From Paucibacter sp. KCTC 42545 (GTDB taxonomy: Bacteria; Pseudomonadota; Gammaproteobacteria; Burkholderiales; Burkholderiaceae_C), in contig NZ_CP013692.1 of assembly GCF_001477625.1 (NCBI RefSeq), positions 4,588,001 to 4,652,000 of the forward strand: a stretch of 64,000 nt of DNA. Direction: 5' to 3'. Position numbers and translations under genes: made by a program. The notes beneath the pieces were generated by a model, which saw nothing but the letters and a program-made list of their open reading frames with translations, was not told the origin of the DNA and ran no database searches. Positions 17,070 to 25,694 of this stretch are shown one piece after another (positions within the stretch are counted from its first letter, which is position 1; each line of letters opens with the position of its first letter).

Positions 17070-17687
17070 TCAAATCGGGCGCAAGAGGCTGTGTGCGTCG
17101 ATGATGCGGTCGGCCAGTTCCACCAGCGGCATGCCGCGGTCCATGGCCATGCGGCGCATCTGGCGATAGGCGCCGTCTTCGTCCAGCGTGAGCTCGCGCA
17201 TCAGGATGCCTTTGGCCTTTTCAATGCACTTGCGCCCGGCCAGCTGGGCCTGGGCGCGGCCCAGTTCCTGGCGCAGGGCCAGATCTTGCTCGAAGCGGGC
17301 AATCGCCACCTGCATCACGCCGGCCAGACGCCCGCTTTGCAGGCCCGCCACCACATAGGCGCTGACGCCGGCCTTGAGGGCATGGCGCATTGGGTCATCG
17401 TGACTGCTTTCCGAGAACACCAGCACCGGGCGCGGCATGCGTTCGTTGAGGGTGGCCAGGTTCTCCAGGGTGTCCCGCGAGGGCGAGGCGCTGTCCACAA
17501 TCACCACATCGGGCTGCAGGCGCAGCACGCAGTCGTGAATCAAGGTGGCCTCGGCAATCACCCCCACCACCTCGCAGCCCTGCGCCGCCAGCTCTTGCTG
17601 GATCAGCTGCAGGTGGTGGGCGCCGTCGTTGATCAACAGCACGCGCAGCACCGGGGTGTCGGGTGGCAGGCTTGGCATGGTGGCCAA
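17070..17687 (-). CDS. nasT: NasT-type ANTAR antitermination regulator
   Basis: 205 residues. N-terminal receiver-like domain with VLLINDG and the putative phospho-acceptor Asp in VVIVDSASP near residue 58; C-terminal ANTAR domain from about 145 (RKCIEKAKGILMREL, YRQMRRMAMDRGMPLVELAD). ANTAR proteins bind paired hexaloop hairpins and prevent termination. The target hairpins lie directly downstream, before nrtA. NasT is usually held inactive by the nitrate sensor NasS, which is not in the window. 40 bp separate it from the kinase gene upstream. Confidence 0.92.
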   Translation of the reverse strand: MATMPSLPPDTPVLRVLLINDGAHHLQLIQQELAAQGCEVVGVIAEATLIHDCVLRLQPDVVIVDSASPSRDTLENLATLNERMPRPVLVFSESSHDDPMRHALKAGVSAYVVAGLQSGRLAGVMQVAIARFEQDLALRQELGRAQAQLAGRKCIEKAKGILMRELTLDEDGAYRQMRRMAMDRGMPLVELADRIIDAHSLLRPI

Positions 17688-17727
17688 GGCGATGCAACTT
17701 CCGTACCTGTGGGCCTAGGGTGTCAAC

Positions 17728-19002
17728 TCAAAAACTCAGCACAAAGGCCGCGCCACCTTCCAGCGGCCGCACATGCCGCACCCGGCCGCCCATGCCGTTG
17801 ACGAGCTGGCGCACGACGGTCAGGCCTATGCCTTGTCCTGCTTGGCCGGCTTGACCTTCCTGGCCGGCCCTTCCCTCAGCCTCGGCGCCCTGCTCGCGCG
17901 CGCTGAAAAAGGGCAGAAAGATTTGTCGCTCCAGGCCGGCGGGCACACCGGCGCCGTTGTCGCGCACGCTGATCAGCAGCCGCCCGCCGCGCCCTTGCGC
18001 GCACTTGACCCAGAGCCGTGGCGCGGCCAGTCCCCAGGTGGCTTGCTCGGCATTGCGCAGCAGGGCCAGGAGGGCTTGCTCCAGTTGTCCGGCATCGGCC
18101 TGCAAGCGCAGGCCCGCCGTGGCCAGCTCGAAGCTGACGGCCCCGCCGCGCGCCAGCCAGGCGGGGCCCACGGCCTGCTGCAAGCGCGCCATCAGGGCGC
18201 CCAAGTCCACCGGCGCCAGTTGCGGCGCCGGCCATTGGCTGACGCGCCGGTAGTTGCGCACAAAGCTGGACAAGCTCTGCGCCCGCAAGGCAATCGCTTG
18301 CAGCGCCTGGCGCATCTCGGCGCGGCTGTCTGTGCTCGAACTGACGGGATGCGCGGCCGGGCCCTCGTCTTGCTCATCCAGCAGGAGCAGGGTGGTCTGG
18401 CTGAGGCTTTGAATCGGTGTGAGCGAGTTCATGATCTCATGCGTCAGCACCTGCACCAGTTGCTGCCAGGCCAGCAGCGACTCACTCTCCAGCGCTTGCT
18501 CCAGCGGCACCAGCACCAGCAGCACCTGGGCTTGGCCGTCCAGCGCCAAGGGCTGGCGGCGCAGCTGCCAACGTTCATCGCTGCCGCGCTCGGTGTCCAG
18601 CAGCACCGGCCCGCTATGCGTTTGGGTGAGCAAGAGCTGCTGCAGTGCCGCCACATCGCGCACGCCGCCGGGCGCTTGCAGGCGGCGGGCGCGGCTGCTC
18701 AAGGGCTTGAGCTGGCTCTCACCCGTTTGCAGCCAGGCAGCCACGGGCAGGTGTTCCAGCTGGGCCAGCGCGATGGCCAGGCTTTGTTGGGCCACGGCGG
18801 TGGCGGCGGCACTGGGCTGGGGCTCGGGCAAGGCTGGTGGCGGCAAGCCGCGCCGCCAGGCCAGGGCCAGCGCTGCTGTACTCAGCAGGGCCGGGCCGAC
18901 CCAGCCGCGCGCTGTGCCGTCAGCACCATGGGCCAGTGCTCCGGCGGCCGCGAGCAGCAGCGCGGCGGCGCCCAGCCGGGCCGGTGCGGAGTTAAAGCCC
19001 AT
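17728..19002 (-). CDS. Sensor histidine kinase (NtrY-like core)
   Basis: 424 residues. Two short N-terminal hydrophobic segments (about residues 10-25 and 34-50) and no large periplasmic domain; a small PAS-like region; H-box LTHEIMNSLTPIQSL; N-box LLRNAEQAT; and G-boxes DNGAGVP and GQGIGLTVV. The H-box type resembles NtrY kinases. It overlaps the response regulator gene (stop of 18992..19588) by 11 bp, so the two form an operon. The divergent efflux operon is the likely regulon. Signal unknown; intramembrane sensing of envelope stress is possible given the small sensor. Confidence 0.88.
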   Translation of the reverse strand: MGFNSAPARLGAAALLLAAAGALAHGADGTARGWVGPALLSTAALALAWRRGLPPPALPEPQPSAAATAVAQQSLAIALAQLEHLPVAAWLQTGESQLKPLSSRARRLQAPGGVRDVAALQQLLLTQTHSGPVLLDTERGSDERWQLRRQPLALDGQAQVLLVLVPLEQALESESLLAWQQLVQVLTHEIMNSLTPIQSLSQTTLLLLDEQDEGPAAHPVSSSTDSRAEMRQALQAIALRAQSLSSFVRNYRRVSQWPAPQLAPVDLGALMARLQQAVGPAWLARGGAVSFELATAGLRLQADAGQLEQALLALLRNAEQATWGLAAPRLWVKCAQGRGGRLLISVRDNGAGVPAGLERQIFLPFFSAREQGAEAEGRAGQEGQAGQAGQGIGLTVVRQLVNGMGGRVRHVRPLEGGAAFVLSF

Positions 19003-19588
19003 GTTTATCCAGGCGACGGTAGAGCGCTGCGCGTGACAAGCCCAGCAAGCGCGCGGCGGCGCTCAGATTGCCCTCGGCCTGTGCCATGGCCGCCAGCACG
19101 GCGGCGCGTTCCTGCGCCGCCAGGGAGCGCGGGGCTTCTTGCTCCGGCGCGGGCGGCGTCAAGGACCTGGGCGGCTCAGTGCTGGCTGTTGCGCCCTGCG
19201 CCAGCGCTTCGCGGCAAGTGGCGATCAGGCGCACATTGTCCCAAGGCTTGGTGAGGAAGTCGTAAGCGCCCTTGCGCAGGGCTTGCACGGCCAGGTCGAT
19301 GTCGGCGTAAGCCGTCAACACGACGACCAGTGGCGGATCGGCCAGGGCTTGCACCTCGGCCAGCAGGCGCAGGCCTTGGGCGCCGTCGCTGCGGCCGGGG
19401 CCGAAGTTGAGGTCCAGCAGCAGCAGGGCGGGGCGCAGGCGGTTGATGGCCGGCAGCAGCTCGGCCGGGCGGCGCAAGCAGGTCAGCGGCGCTACCCGGC
19501 GCTGCAGCAAGAGCTGCGCGGCCAGACCCACATCGGGGTCGTCGTCGAGCAGCAAGATGGTGGGGGAAAGCAGTTCAGCGGCGGGCAT
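18992..19588 (-). CDS. Response regulator with receiver and Fis-type HTH, no AAA+ domain
   Basis: 198 residues. Receiver with TILLLDDDPDVG, phospho-acceptor Asp in LLLLDLNFGPG near residue 58, Thr in VVLTAYAD near 91 and Lys in FLTKPWDN near 113. A proline-rich linker is followed by a C-terminal Fis/NtrC-type helix-turn-helix (GNLSAAARLLGLSRAALYRRLDKHG). The sigma-54 ATPase domain of NtrC regulators is absent, as in RegA/ActR/PrrA, so it should act through ordinary promoters. The palindrome at 19630..19651 is the obvious candidate operator. Confidence 0.9.
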   Translation of the reverse strand: MPAAELLSPTILLLDDDPDVGLAAQLLLQRRVAPLTCLRRPAELLPAINRLRPALLLLDLNFGPGRSDGAQGLRLLAEVQALADPPLVVVLTAYADIDLAVQALRKGAYDFLTKPWDNVRLIATCREALAQGATASTEPPRSLTPPAPEQEAPRSLAAQERAAVLAAMAQAEGNLSAAARLLGLSRAALYRRLDKHGL

Positions 19589-19629
19589 AGGCGCCTATCT
19601 TCGCAGCCGCGCGCGCGAGCTCGCCAGAG

Positions 19630-19651
19630 CCCTGTCCGAAAGCGGACAGGG
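19630..19651. promoter_or_regulatory. Perfect 22-bp palindromic operator candidate between divergent operons
   Basis: Arms CCCTGTCCG and CGGACAGGG (9 bp each, exact) flank a 4-bp centre AAAG. It lies 41 bp before the response regulator start and 42 bp before the membrane fusion protein start. Fis-type HTH domains bind such dyads as dimers, so autoregulation and control of the exporter operon are likely. The symmetry also allows a short RNA hairpin, but no T-run follows. Confidence 0.7.
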
Positions 19652-19693
19652 GGCTTGGCCGGCGCTTGCCGCGCCGCGATGCTGCACAGCAAG

Positions 19694-20962
19694 ATGTTGT
19701 TAAAACCTGTTCCCCAAACCCTGCCCCCCAGCGGTGCCGCGATGGACCGCAGCCTGCCGCGGCCACCTCTTTGGCGGCGCGCGCGGGTGATTGCGGCGGC
19801 GGCTGTTGCCGCGCTGGCGCTTGGCGGCGCTTGGCTGTGGTCGGTGCGCGCCACGCCGGCCCAGCCGCTAGGTCATATGCAGCTGGCTACCGTTCGCCTG
19901 GGTGAGTTCCGCGATGAGTTGGCGCTGCGCGCTCGCGTTGAGCCGCTGCGCTCGGTGCAGCTGGATGCGGCCGAGGCCGGGCGGGTAGAGGCGGTGCTCG
20001 CGGCCGACGGCGACAAGGTGCAGGCAGGTGCGCCGCTGTACCGCCTGCTCAGCCCCGAGCAGGAGCAGCTTTTGATGCAGCGCAGCGCCGAGGTGGCGCA
20101 GCAGATGGCTAACGTCTCGGTCCAGCGCAGTGCGCAAGCGGCCAGCCTGGCCCAGAACCGCCGTGAACTGGCCCAGCTGCAAGCCGGCCAGCAGCAGGCC
20201 GACAACGAGCTGCAGCGTGCCAGCCAGCTGGCGCAAGACGGATTTCTGTCGGCCGCCGCTCTGGAGCAAGCGCAACGCCAGCAGCGCCTGGCCACACAGC
20301 TGCTGCAGCAAGCGCGCCAGGATCAGGCGCTGGAGGCGCAGACGCGCCAGCAATCCCTTGATGAGATGGCCCGCGCCGTGCAGGGCTTGCAGCGCGGCCT
20401 GCAGTTGCTGGAGCGCGCGCGCGACCGGCTGTTGCAGCGCGCGCCCATTGCCGGCCAGCTCAGTGGCTTTGCTCTGCAACCCGGCACCAGCGTGCGGCTG
20501 GGCGACCGCCTGGGCCGCATCGATGACCCGGCCGGTGGCATGCAGCTAACGGCCGAAGTGGACGAATACTATTTGCCTCGCCTGCAAGCCGGCCAGAGCG
20601 CCCATAGCGAGGGCAAGGGCGTGCTGAGCCTGGCGCAGATCCTGCCGCAAGTGCAGGGCGGCAAGCTGCGCGTGCTGCTGCGCTGGCCCGCCGGCCAGGC
20701 GCCCGCCGACTTGCGCCCCGGTCAGGCGGTGGAGTTGCGCCTGGCCCTGGCCCAGCCCGCGCCAGCCTTGCTCTTGCCCGACGGGCCCGGCGTGCAGAGC
20801 CAGCTGTTTGTGCGTCAGGGTGGCGAGTTACGTCGCCGCGCGGTGCAGCTGGGCCGGCGTGCGGCCGGCCAGGTGGAAGTTTTGTCCGGCTTGGTGGCCG
20901 GCGATGAAGTGCTGGTGTCCCAACCTCCCTCTTTTGATCTTGAAAGGCTGACTCTCCCATGA
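19694..20962 (+). CDS. HlyD/MacA-type membrane fusion protein of an ABC exporter
   Basis: About 422 residues (ATG 19694; ATG 19742 is an alternative just before the basic DRSLPRPPLWRRAR segment). One N-terminal membrane helix (VIAAAAVAALALGGAWLW) is followed by a biotinyl-lipoyl-like hairpin half (ELALRARVEPLRSVQLDAAE), a long Gln/Leu-rich coiled coil about residues 115-245, the second lipoyl half and a beta-barrel domain. It bridges the inner-membrane transporter to an outer-membrane channel. Stop and next start overlap as ATGA. Confidence 0.88.
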   Translation: MLLKPVPQTLPPSGAAMDRSLPRPPLWRRARVIAAAAVAALALGGAWLWSVRATPAQPLGHMQLATVRLGEFRDELALRARVEPLRSVQLDAAEAGRVEAVLAADGDKVQAGAPLYRLLSPEQEQLLMQRSAEVAQQMANVSVQRSAQAASLAQNRRELAQLQAGQQQADNELQRASQLAQDGFLSAAALEQAQRQQRLATQLLQQARQDQALEAQTRQQSLDEMARAVQGLQRGLQLLERARDRLLQRAPIAGQLSGFALQPGTSVRLGDRLGRIDDPAGGMQLTAEVDEYYLPRLQAGQSAHSEGKGVLSLAQILPQVQGGKLRVLLRWPAGQAPADLRPGQAVELRLALAQPAPALLLPDGPGVQSQLFVRQGGELRRRAVQLGRRAAGQVEVLSGLVAGDEVLVSQPPSFDLERLTLP

Positions 20963-21645
20963 TCGAACTCAAAGCCGTGAGCAAACGCCACCGCGCCGGT
21001 GATATCGAAACCACCGCGCTCGACGCCATCGACCTGCACATCGAGGCGGGCGAATATGTCGCCATCACCGGCCCCTCGGGCTGCGGCAAGTCCACCTTGC
21101 TGGGCCTGCTGGGCTTGCTGGATCTGCCCAGCAGCGGGCAGTACCGTTTGCTGGGACAGGACGTCACGGCGCTGCGCCCGCGCGATTTGGCGGCCCTGCG
21201 GCGCGGCCGCATCGGCTTTGTGTTCCAGAGCTTCAATCTGGTTGATGAAATGAGCGTGGCCGACAACGTGCAACTGGCCCTGCGTTACGGCCCCATGCCC
21301 GAGCAGGCGCAGCGCCAGCGCGTGGCCGAGGTGCTGGGGCGCCTGGGCCTGAGCCACCGCGCTGCCCACCACCCCAGCCAGCTCAGCGGTGGCCAGCAGC
21401 AGCGGGTGGCGATTGCCCGCGCCATCGCGGCTCGCCCGGCCCTGCTGTTGGCGGATGAGCCCACCGGCAATCTCGACAGCGGCCATGGCCAGGAGGTGAT
21501 GCAGCTGCTGCGCGAACTCAATGACGAAGGCACGACCTTGGTGATGGTGACCCACAGCGCCGAACACGCCGCGCTGGCCTCGCGCACCGTGCGCTTGCTG
21601 GACGGGCGGGTGCTGGTGGATGCCTGCGCCGAGGTCGCGGCATGA
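20959..21645 (+). CDS. MacB/LolD-type ABC transporter ATPase
   Basis: 228 residues, single ATPase domain: Walker A GPSGCGKST near residue 38, signature LSGGQQQR near 142, Walker B LLLADEPTGNLDS near 162 and H-loop VTHSAEHA near 198. The TGNLDS form is characteristic of the MacB/LolD/FtsE group. It overlaps both the fusion-protein gene and the permease gene by 4 bp, so it is translationally coupled to both. Confidence 0.92.
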   Translation: MIELKAVSKRHRAGDIETTALDAIDLHIEAGEYVAITGPSGCGKSTLLGLLGLLDLPSSGQYRLLGQDVTALRPRDLAALRRGRIGFVFQSFNLVDEMSVADNVQLALRYGPMPEQAQRQRVAEVLGRLGLSHRAAHHPSQLSGGQQQRVAIARAIAARPALLLADEPTGNLDSGHGQEVMQLLRELNDEGTTLVMVTHSAEHAALASRTVRLLDGRVLVDACAEVAA

Positions 21646-24134
21646 GTACCTGGTTCACGCTCATGCGCGACGCCTGCCGTGGCCTGCGCGCCCGGCCCTG
21701 GGCCACGGCCGTGGCGGTGGGTGGGCTGATGCTGGCGCAGGCGGCCTGTGTGCTGGTGGCTTTGCTGGCGGTGGCTTTGTCTGACCCCGATCCGGCCATT
21801 CCGGCGCCTGAGCGCGTGGTGCTGCTGGACTTCAAGGGCAATCTGCCGGGCGAGCAAAACTTCTGGTTCAGCGCCTCGCCGCTCGTGTTCGCTGAGATGT
21901 TGAAGGAGCGCAAGGTCCCGCTGGAGTTGATCAGCCGGGCCAGTGGCGGCGGCTTGGACATCAAGATCGACGGCCGCCTGCAAGCCAGCTATTTGCTGCT
22001 GGCCGACCCCGATCTGGTGCCGCTGCTGCAACTGCCCTCCCTGCAGGGCGACCTGCGCGCCAGCCTGGCGCGGCATGATGGCATCGCCATCAATATTGAT
22101 CTGCTGCGCAAGCTGTGGGGCGAGCTGCCGCCCGAACAGGCGCTGGGCCGCCGCATCGAGGCGGGGGGCAAGACCTACACCGTCAGCGCGGTGATGCCCA
22201 ATATCGATGCCCGCAACCCGCTGGCCAATCCGGGCGCGCTGGCTTCGGTGGGCGAAGCCATGGCCATGGTGGGCTATGACTCGCAAGCCAATACCCGCAC
22301 GCCGGCGCAGCGGGAGGCGCTATTCGTCATCAACGGCCGGGTGTTTGCTCGCCTGGCACCGGGGGCCACGGCGGCGCAGGTGGGCGGCTGGATGCGCGCC
22401 GCCTTCATGGCCAACCCGCAGTATGCAAAGCTGCCGGCCGAGTGGAAGGCCAATGGCCGCGAGGCCGCCTTCTTCCGTGGCCTGCCGCTGACCGAGCTGC
22501 CGTTTGAGGCGCGTGGCGTGGAGCTGCGCTGGCAGCTGCTGGGTGCGGTCGGTCTGGCCTGCTTGGTGCTGCTGCTGCTGGCGGCCTTCAACACCATGAA
22601 TCTGCACACCGCCAGCCTGCTGCAACGCCAGCGCGAAACCGCCTTGCGCCGCAGCTTGGGTGCGGATGGCCCGCGCCTGCTACAGCTGTGGGGTTTGGAG
22701 GTCTTGCTGCCGCTGCTGCTGGCCGCCGCCGGCGCGCTGTTGTTGGCTTGGTGGCTGGCGCCCGCGCTGGCGCAGTGGATGGGCTTGTCCGCGCAGCACC
22801 CGGTGGCTGATCCGCTGCCCGGCCGGGTCTTGCTGGGCTTGGGCTTGAGCGTCTTGCTGCTGTGGCCGCTGACCCTGGCTTTGCCGGCCTGGGCCGCCTT
22901 GCAACGCGCCCCGGCCCCGGCCTTGCAAGGCCGCACGGCCAGCGAAGGGCCTTGGGGCCGCCGCCTGCGCCAAGGCTTGCTGACGCTGCAGCTGTGCGGC
23001 TCGATGGCGCTGCTAGGCTTGGCCGGGGTGCTGGCCCTGCAGCAGCAACATCTGCTGCATCTGGACCGAGGCTTTGATACCCACAACCGGCTCTGGCTGG
23101 GCATTGTGATGAACCCCGACGAGGTGCCGCAGATGGCGCCGCTGATCGCTGCGCTGCGCTCACATCCGGCCATTCAACACTGGGCCTTCAGCGGCATGCG
23201 CCCGGCGCGAGACACCGAGGGTGAGATCGATCTGCACGTCAGCGCCAGCCAGCACAAACAGGTGCTGCGCGTCAGCACCGTGTCCAGTGGTTTTTTCGAA
23301 ACCTACGGCATGACCGTGTTGGCGGGTGACCCCAAGCTGGGTTCGAGCACCGCGCTGAGTTCTGCTGCGAATGCCGCGGGCGAGGACGGCGAGGCCAAAT
23401 TGGTGATCGATGCCAAGGCGGCAAGACTCTTGGGCTTCGCCAGCCCGCAGGCGGCCGTCGGCGCCCAACTGCGCGCGGGCGGCGGCTTTTTGCAAGAAGG
23501 CAAGGCGCTGCGCCGGGTGGTGGCGGTGGTGAAAGATGTGCGCCTGGAGTCGGCCCGCGACGCCGCCCGGCCGCAAGCCTTCTTGCTCAGCGAGGCGCCG
23601 CAGTGGGATTTAACGGTGCACGGCCCCGACCCGGTGGCCTTGCGCCGGGCGCTGGACGAGATCTGGGCCGCCCACGGCCCGGCCGTGCGGCACGAAATTC
23701 AGGCCGCCGACGAGCAGCTGGCCGAGGTCTACCGCCAGGAGCAGCAAATCACCAGCCTCCTGAGTGCCATCGCCCTGCTGGCGGTGGGCGTGGCCATGCT
23801 GGGGGCTTATGCCCTGGTGGCCGACACCCTGCGCCGCCGCCGCACCGAGTTGGTCTTGCGCCATCTGCACGGCGCCAGCCCGCTGCAGATCGCGCTCAGC
23901 GTGGGGCGCGAATTCGCCTGGCCATTGCTCGGCGCCGCAGCCTTGGGCCTGCCCCTGGCCGGCTGGCTGGGCTGGCAATACCTGGCAGGCTTTGAAGAGC
24001 GCATCGCGCTGGCGCCTGGCCTCGGTTGGCCGCTGGCCACGGCAGCACTGCTGACCCTGGGCGTGAGCACGCTGGCGGCAGCGCGGCACTTGCGCCTGGC
24101 GATGGGCTTGCGGCCGGTGGAGGCTTTGGGCTGA
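21642..24134 (+). CDS. FtsX/MacB-like ABC transporter permease, two MacB-type halves
   Basis: 830 residues with one N-terminal helix, a large periplasmic domain (MacB_PCD-like, about 50-270), a helix group near 280-420 (LVLLLLAAFNTMNLHTASLLQRQRE region), a second periplasmic domain (about 450-690) and a C-terminal group of three helices. RRSLGADGPRLL and RHLHGASPLQIA are the paired FtsX coupling-helix motifs. This full-length duplicated form is typical of stress-responsive exporters acting as mechanotransmission pumps. Substrate is unknown; an antimicrobial peptide or lipophilic toxin would fit the neighbouring two-component system. Confidence 0.88.
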   Translation: MSTWFTLMRDACRGLRARPWATAVAVGGLMLAQAACVLVALLAVALSDPDPAIPAPERVVLLDFKGNLPGEQNFWFSASPLVFAEMLKERKVPLELISRASGGGLDIKIDGRLQASYLLLADPDLVPLLQLPSLQGDLRASLARHDGIAINIDLLRKLWGELPPEQALGRRIEAGGKTYTVSAVMPNIDARNPLANPGALASVGEAMAMVGYDSQANTRTPAQREALFVINGRVFARLAPGATAAQVGGWMRAAFMANPQYAKLPAEWKANGREAAFFRGLPLTELPFEARGVELRWQLLGAVGLACLVLLLLAAFNTMNLHTASLLQRQRETALRRSLGADGPRLLQLWGLEVLLPLLLAAAGALLLAWWLAPALAQWMGLSAQHPVADPLPGRVLLGLGLSVLLLWPLTLALPAWAALQRAPAPALQGRTASEGPWGRRLRQGLLTLQLCGSMALLGLAGVLALQQQHLLHLDRGFDTHNRLWLGIVMNPDEVPQMAPLIAALRSHPAIQHWAFSGMRPARDTEGEIDLHVSASQHKQVLRVSTVSSGFFETYGMTVLAGDPKLGSSTALSSAANAAGEDGEAKLVIDAKAARLLGFASPQAAVGAQLRAGGGFLQEGKALRRVVAVVKDVRLESARDAARPQAFLLSEAPQWDLTVHGPDPVALRRALDEIWAAHGPAVRHEIQAADEQLAEVYRQEQQITSLLSAIALLAVGVAMLGAYALVADTLRRRRTELVLRHLHGASPLQIALSVGREFAWPLLGAAALGLPLAGWLGWQYLAGFEERIALAPGLGWPLATAALLTLGVSTLAAARHLRLAMGLRPVEALG

Positions 24135-24263
24135 GCTGAAATCAGGAGCGAGGGGGCTGCACGGCGCCGGGGCGGGAGGGGTGGGGCGTTTGCTGGCGCC
24201 ATAGCCGCCCCTATTCCCGCCGCGGTCCTTGGGGAAATCAACGCTGCGAGACAATCCCCCGCT

Positions 24264-24449
24264 ATGTCTTCCCCTGCCGTTTCCGAACCCGATCCCATGC
24301 CTTTGCCACCCCCGCAGCCCGACCTAGACGCCTGCTGCGGCAATGGCTGCGATCCCTGCGTCTTTGATCTCTACGACCTGGAGATGGACCGCTACCGCCA
24401 GGCCTTGCGGGCATGGCGGGCCCGACTGTCGAAAACCATTCATCTCTGA
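24264..24449 (+). CDS. Small oxidoreductase-like (PF09791-type) protein, 3' end altered by transposon
   Basis: 61 residues with a proline-rich N-terminus and the family core CCGNGCDPCVFDLYDLEMDR, a cysteine cluster seen in the short oxidoreductase-like domain proteins. The Tn7-like element begins at 24427, so the last eight residues (LSKTIHL and the codon before) are encoded by the transposon end. Joining 24426 to 54855 restores a 57-residue protein ending R-H-P-E with a stop at 54863-54865. The core is untouched, so the hybrid may still work. Confidence 0.8.
   Translation: MSSPAVSEPDPMPLPPPQPDLDACCGNGCDPCVFDLYDLEMDRYRQALRAWRARLSKTIHL
24422..24426. repeat. Target-site duplication, left copy (CCGAC)
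   Basis: CCGAC immediately precedes the left transposon end and is repeated at 54850..54854 directly after the right end. A 5-bp duplication is what Tn7 and Tn5053-type elements produce. Confidence 0.95.
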
Positions 24450-24566
24450 ACTGCATCTGTAGATAGAACAAGCACTTAGGAAATGTTTGCTCCGGCATGT
24501 CTGAACCGTTTACTCATCCATGTCTGAACTTTTACGAATTCCGCTCGTTCATGTCTGAACTATTAC
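24427..24566 (+). repeat. Left transposon end with four TnsB-type repeats
   Basis: The terminal repeat contains CATCTCTGAAC (24440..24451). Three related copies CATGTCTGAAC follow at 24496..24506, 24519..24529 and 24550..24560, the latter two extended to CTTTTACGA or CTATTACGA. Irregularly spaced direct repeats of this kind are the transposase-binding sites of Tn7-like ends. No gene is credible between 24450 and 24590. Confidence 0.85.
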
Positions 24567-24591
24567 GACGGACCCCGGCGTACTCGGCGAT

Positions 24592-24789
24592 ATGTCGTTA
24601 CAGGAGTCCCAGTTGCTGGCAGCACCTTTTGCTAGGCTTGATGGGGCGTCTGGGCCGAAGAAGCTGGCTTCACAATTGAAGATCACACGGGATATCAGCG
24701 TTTCAGCGATGCTGATGGACCAGCAAGCCACGGACGCGGCATACGTAGCGGCGGGGTGGCCACCGGCGCGCAGACGTTCGGCTCCCTGA
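24592..24789 (+). pseudogene. Partial duplicate of the 164-residue protein gene downstream
   Basis: A 65-codon frame. Its residues KKLASQLKITRDISVSAML and the following part align with RKLASKLKIARDISVPAML and what follows it in the gene at 24844..25338. The N-terminal two thirds are missing. DNA identity across about 130 bases is plain. It is best read as a relic of a local duplication near the left transposon end. Confidence 0.6.
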
Positions 24790-24843
24790 ATTGCACTAAA
24801 AGTTGGAAAACAGCTGAATCGCCATTGAGACTCCGCGCGGACA

Positions 24844-25338
24844 ATGCGGCTCATGGAAACGCCGGTTGATCAAAATGACACCGCACGACTTGCACCAACG
24901 GCGCTCCGTGCGGCCCTGGTGGAGTTGGCACAGTCAGCTAGCACGAGCTACAGCGTCATTCTCCCGCCAGAGGTGTTGGAAAGTGCTTTGCGCTCGGGCG
25001 TGGTCCCTGAGGACTTCGCGCCGCACATAGGCACGCTGCTTAAGGATGCCCCACGGCCTACGCTTGCCTGGGTGGGCGCGCAGATCATCGCTGAAGCAGG
25101 TCTGCCGTATGGGCGGACCTGGTCCAACATGCGAAAGCTGGCTTCAAAGTTAAAGATCGCACGGGATATCAGCGTGCCAGCGATGCTAATGGAGGTTCAG
25201 GCCAAGGACGAGGCAGATGTCGCGGCCGGACGGAGATCGGCGCGCAGCCTCTGGGCGGTTCAGAGTGGCGATCTTGATGGTTATACGTTCACGCCAAATC
25301 CGAACTCGGAGTTCGACAAGCCCGGCGAAGACTGGTAA
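24844..25338 (+). CDS. Hypothetical protein of the transposon left cargo
   Basis: 164 residues (ATG 24844; ATG 24853 possible). Mixed helical composition and no membrane segment. A motif WSNMRKLASKLKIARDISVPAML near residues 97-120 is duplicated in the pseudogene just upstream, and the C-terminus is acidic (GYTFTPNPNSEFDKPGEDW). I recognise no family. It is the first intact gene inside the transposon and is convergent with the STAND-glycosyltransferase gene. Confidence 0.55.
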   Translation: MRLMETPVDQNDTARLAPTALRAALVELAQSASTSYSVILPPEVLESALRSGVVPEDFAPHIGTLLKDAPRPTLAWVGAQIIAEAGLPYGRTWSNMRKLASKLKIARDISVPAMLMEVQAKDEADVAAGRRSARSLWAVQSGDLDGYTFTPNPNSEFDKPGEDW

Positions 25339-25694
25339 TGCCAAAGAAGCGATGCCAACTCTGATGCGAGCGGGCGTTGTTTGGACAAAGCTAGTTTATC
25401 GAGGAAGGATAGGCCCTTGCTCAGCTCCAAGACTAGCAAGCGCCGCTTGCTAGGCCCGATGGGTTCGTCGGGGTCCAGGATACGTTGCGCTCGCAAGCAC
25501 TACTCCGGTCAGTTCGTAGAACATGATCAGAGAACTTGTTGGACGGCAGGTAAGCAGCGGTTGCCGTCATTGGCGATCAGCCGCCGAATTTACGCTGCCT
25601 GGCATGAAACATTCGCCGGCGCATCTGACGGTCTAAACGACTGGTCTCGAGGGCATTGCGGTTAACCCATACCGACTTCATCGTCTAGCGAGGA
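25339..25694. other. Non-coding gap
   Basis: About 355 bp between two convergent genes. Short frames here have no family resemblance or ribosome-binding site. I see no clear terminator or RNA. Confidence 0.5.
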
